DNA of 14,897 bases from assembly GCA_964416315.1 (NCBI GenBank), contig CAYQDR010000119.1:1-14897 (forward strand). The letters are read 5' to 3'. The notes under the pieces were generated by a model that saw only the letters and a list, made by a program, of their open reading frames with translations, searched no databases and was not told where the DNA came from. This stretch comes from CAYQDR01 sp964416315 (GTDB lineage Bacteria; Methylomirabilota; Methylomirabilia; Rokubacteriales; DASRDR01). This document shows, piece after piece, positions 13,643-14,897 of this stretch. How positions within the stretch are numbered: position 1 is the first letter of the stretch; every line of letters starts with the position of its first letter. Made by a program: the position numbers and the translations under genes.

Positions 13643-14473
13643 GTGAGCGAGATGACGGTCATCGAGGACGCCGAGCGGCGCGGGCGGACGGACCTCTGGC
13701 CGTTCTGGCGGAAGGAGTACGCCAGAGGGGACCCGCTGCCGAAGCTCAGCTGCCAGGTCAGCCGCCCCGCCCACCGCTTCGACGAGGGGGATCCGCTCCC
13801 GGAGGAGTACAAGGGGCTGCTCCTCAAGATGCTCCGCCACGAGGGGGAGCGGGCCGGGAACAAGAGCTTCCTCGGCTTCATGGGGACGTGCCTCGAGCTG
13901 GCCGAGGCGCTCTTCCCGACCCTGGAGGCCAGGCTCGTCAAGGCGGAGTACCTGGCCGAGGAGCTGAAGCACGCGATCATGTTCCACCGCCTCGCGGTGG
14001 GCCTCGACCGGGGTTTCGCGCTCCGCGACGTGCCGTACGCCCACTACGCGTTCCACCTGCCGCGCGAGACCTGGGCCGACGACGCCTTCTTCCACTTCTT
14101 CGTGGATCTCAACGGCGCCTTCCACGCCCGCGACTGGCGGGAGTCGAGCTACGTGCCGCTCCAGAAGATGTCGGCCACCATCGAGCGGGACGAGCTGGGG
14201 CACTCCGAGATGGGCTATTGGTTCCTCACCGAGATCGTCAGCAGCCGGAAGGGGAAGACCCTCGCCCAGCGGCTGCTCACGAAGTGGTACGCGGCGGCAC
14301 TGGACATGTTCGGGCGGTCGGACTCGCCGAACGTCCCGAAGTTCATCCACTGGGGGCTCAAGAGCGTGGGGAACGCCGAGATCCGGCAGGCCTACAAGCA
14401 GTACGTAGACCGGAAGCTCCGGGCCCTCGGGCTCGATCTCCCCGACGAGCGCAAGCATCGCCGGTTCCTGTAA
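13643..14473 (+). CDS. PaaA/PaaC-like ferritin-fold diiron protein
   Basis: This 276-residue, mostly helical soluble protein resembles the phenylacetyl-CoA epoxidase (PaaA/PaaC) branch of the ferritin-like superfamily. Two E-x-x-H motifs can bind iron: Glu107/His110 in YLAEELKHAIMFHRL and Glu184/His187 in IERDELGHSEMGYWFL. The other two carboxylates are less clear; Asp155 sits 29 residues before Glu184, where Glu is usual, and Glu85 is a candidate in the first pair. Start GTG 13643 has GAGGAGG at 13628-13634. None of the other phenylacetate genes (paaB, paaD, paaE, paaK) is nearby, so it probably acts on something else or with distant partners. The following 69-residue gene starts 1 bp after its stop. 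The diiron oxygenase fold is likely; the reaction is unknown. Confidence 0.78.
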   Translation: MSEMTVIEDAERRGRTDLWPFWRKEYARGDPLPKLSCQVSRPAHRFDEGDPLPEEYKGLLLKMLRHEGERAGNKSFLGFMGTCLELAEALFPTLEARLVKAEYLAEELKHAIMFHRLAVGLDRGFALRDVPYAHYAFHLPRETWADDAFFHFFVDLNGAFHARDWRESSYVPLQKMSATIERDELGHSEMGYWFLTEIVSSRKGKTLAQRLLTKWYAAALDMFGRSDSPNVPKFIHWGLKSVGNAEIRQAYKQYVDRKLRALGLDLPDERKHRRFL

Positions 14474-14474
14474 C

Positions 14475-14684
14475 GTGGACCTGCGTTACTTCGAGATCCA
14501 CGACCTCCTCTGCGAGGCCCTGATCGCGCTCGAGGCCGGCGACTCCCCCACCGTCGCCGCCAAGCTCCAGCGCGCGCTCGCCTGGACCGAGGCCGAGTGG
14601 CTCGCGACGCCGTCCGCGCTGTCCACGCCCGCGGAGGCGTCGCTGCCGGCCCCCGCCGGGCCCGACGACGAAGACGATCCGTGA
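14475..14684 (+). CDS. Small conserved-looking hypothetical protein (69 aa)
   Basis: I do not recognise this family. The first 45 residues (MDLRYFEIHDLLCEALIALE, then a segment with AAKLQRALAWTEAEWLA) predict two amphipathic helices. The tail is Ala/Pro-rich and ends in the acidic run DDEDDP. Support for it being real comes from position: its GTG lies 1 bp after the diiron gene's stop, and its stop overlaps the next start as GTGA, a typical coupled arrangement. Third codon positions are strongly G/C like those of the neighbours. It could be a small partner or assembly factor of the diiron protein, but that is only inference from adjacency. Confidence 0.65.
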   Translation: MDLRYFEIHDLLCEALIALEAGDSPTVAAKLQRALAWTEAEWLATPSALSTPAEASLPAPAGPDDEDDP

Positions 14685-14897
14685 GCGACGTCGTCGACGA
14701 GATTCGCGGAGCGTACGCGCGCTTCGGCATCCGGGTGGAGGCGCCCGCCACCTACGGGACCTACTACCGCCTCCGCTGCGCGCGGTGCGGGACGATGGTG
14801 GGGAACGTCGGGGACCGGCTCCTCCCCGGGATGATCCAGGCCCTCCTCGAGGAGCAGTTCGACCTCTACGCCGCCGGGCTCCTCGGCTGCGCCTGCG
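14681..14897 (+). CDS. Small cysteine-pair protein, 3' truncated
   Basis: The frame opens at GTG 14681, overlapping the previous stop as GTGA, and stays open for 72 codons to the window edge. The start reads MSDVVDEIRGAYARFGIRVE, then a Tyr-rich stretch, then RCARCGTMVGNVG and a final GLLGCAC. The CxxC at residues 35-38 and the Cys-Ala-Cys at the very end could be two halves of a zinc ribbon or other metal site. I cannot name the family. The tight coupling with the 69-aa protein and the diiron protein suggests one operon. Confidence 0.65.
   Translation, partial: MSDVVDEIRGAYARFGIRVEAPATYGTYYRLRCARCGTMVGNVGDRLLPGMIQALLEEQFDLYAAGLLGCAC

Overview
The window is very GC-rich (roughly 70% by eye), and every supported gene is on the + strand. 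The gene content is a 2-oxoacid dehydrogenase branch, an amidase, peptide-type ABC transport genes with two solute-binding proteins, an SDR/MaoC pair, an HtrA-like protein, a pirin and a PaaA/PaaC-like diiron protein. Together with frequent GTG starts and G/C palindromes between genes, this would fit an uncultivated soil or groundwater bacterium such as Rokubacteria/Methylomirabilota, or a high-GC proteobacterium. That placement is inference; there is no marker gene here.

Layout. (1) 1-2334: the C-terminal part of a dihydrolipoyl acyltransferase (E2), cut by the window edge, then a complete dihydrolipoamide dehydrogenase (E3). (2) 2366-5362: an amidase-signature enzyme, then after 3 bp a GHKL-family ATPase with MORC/Hsp90-like features. 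(3) 5363-5586: a 224-bp gap with inverted repeats, the likeliest place for a promoter. (4) 5587-11020: two tandem paralogous family-5 solute-binding proteins, a 13-bp perfect hairpin, a DppB-type permease, a 355-bp spacer with a perfect 104-bp tandem duplication, and a DppC-type permease. No ATPase subunits are present. (5) 11037-12882: an SDR oxidoreductase, a MaoC-family hydratase and an HtrA-like protein that has lost the middle of its protease domain but kept its PDZ domain. (6) 12886-14897: a pirin, a PaaA/PaaC-like diiron protein, a 69-residue unknown protein and the start of a small cysteine-pair protein cut by the right edge.

How they may work together. E2 and E3 are two subunits of one acyl-CoA-forming complex; E1 presumably lies to the left. 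The transporter block looks like one operon for uptake of a peptide, an amide or another small solute, with the SDR and MaoC proteins as possible downstream catabolic steps; the substrate cannot be read from sequence. Genes 3' of 11037 are tightly packed (ATGA or GTGA overlaps, gaps of 1-16 bp), except for a 58-bp gap before the diiron protein that may carry its own start signal.

The features I find most unusual are the in-frame gutted HtrA protein, the tandem repeat that creates a chain of stop/start-overlapping mini-ORFs and G-quadruplex-type tracts between the two permease genes, the MORC-like ATPase next to an amidase, and the two binding-protein paralogs that each carry exactly two cysteines at different places.
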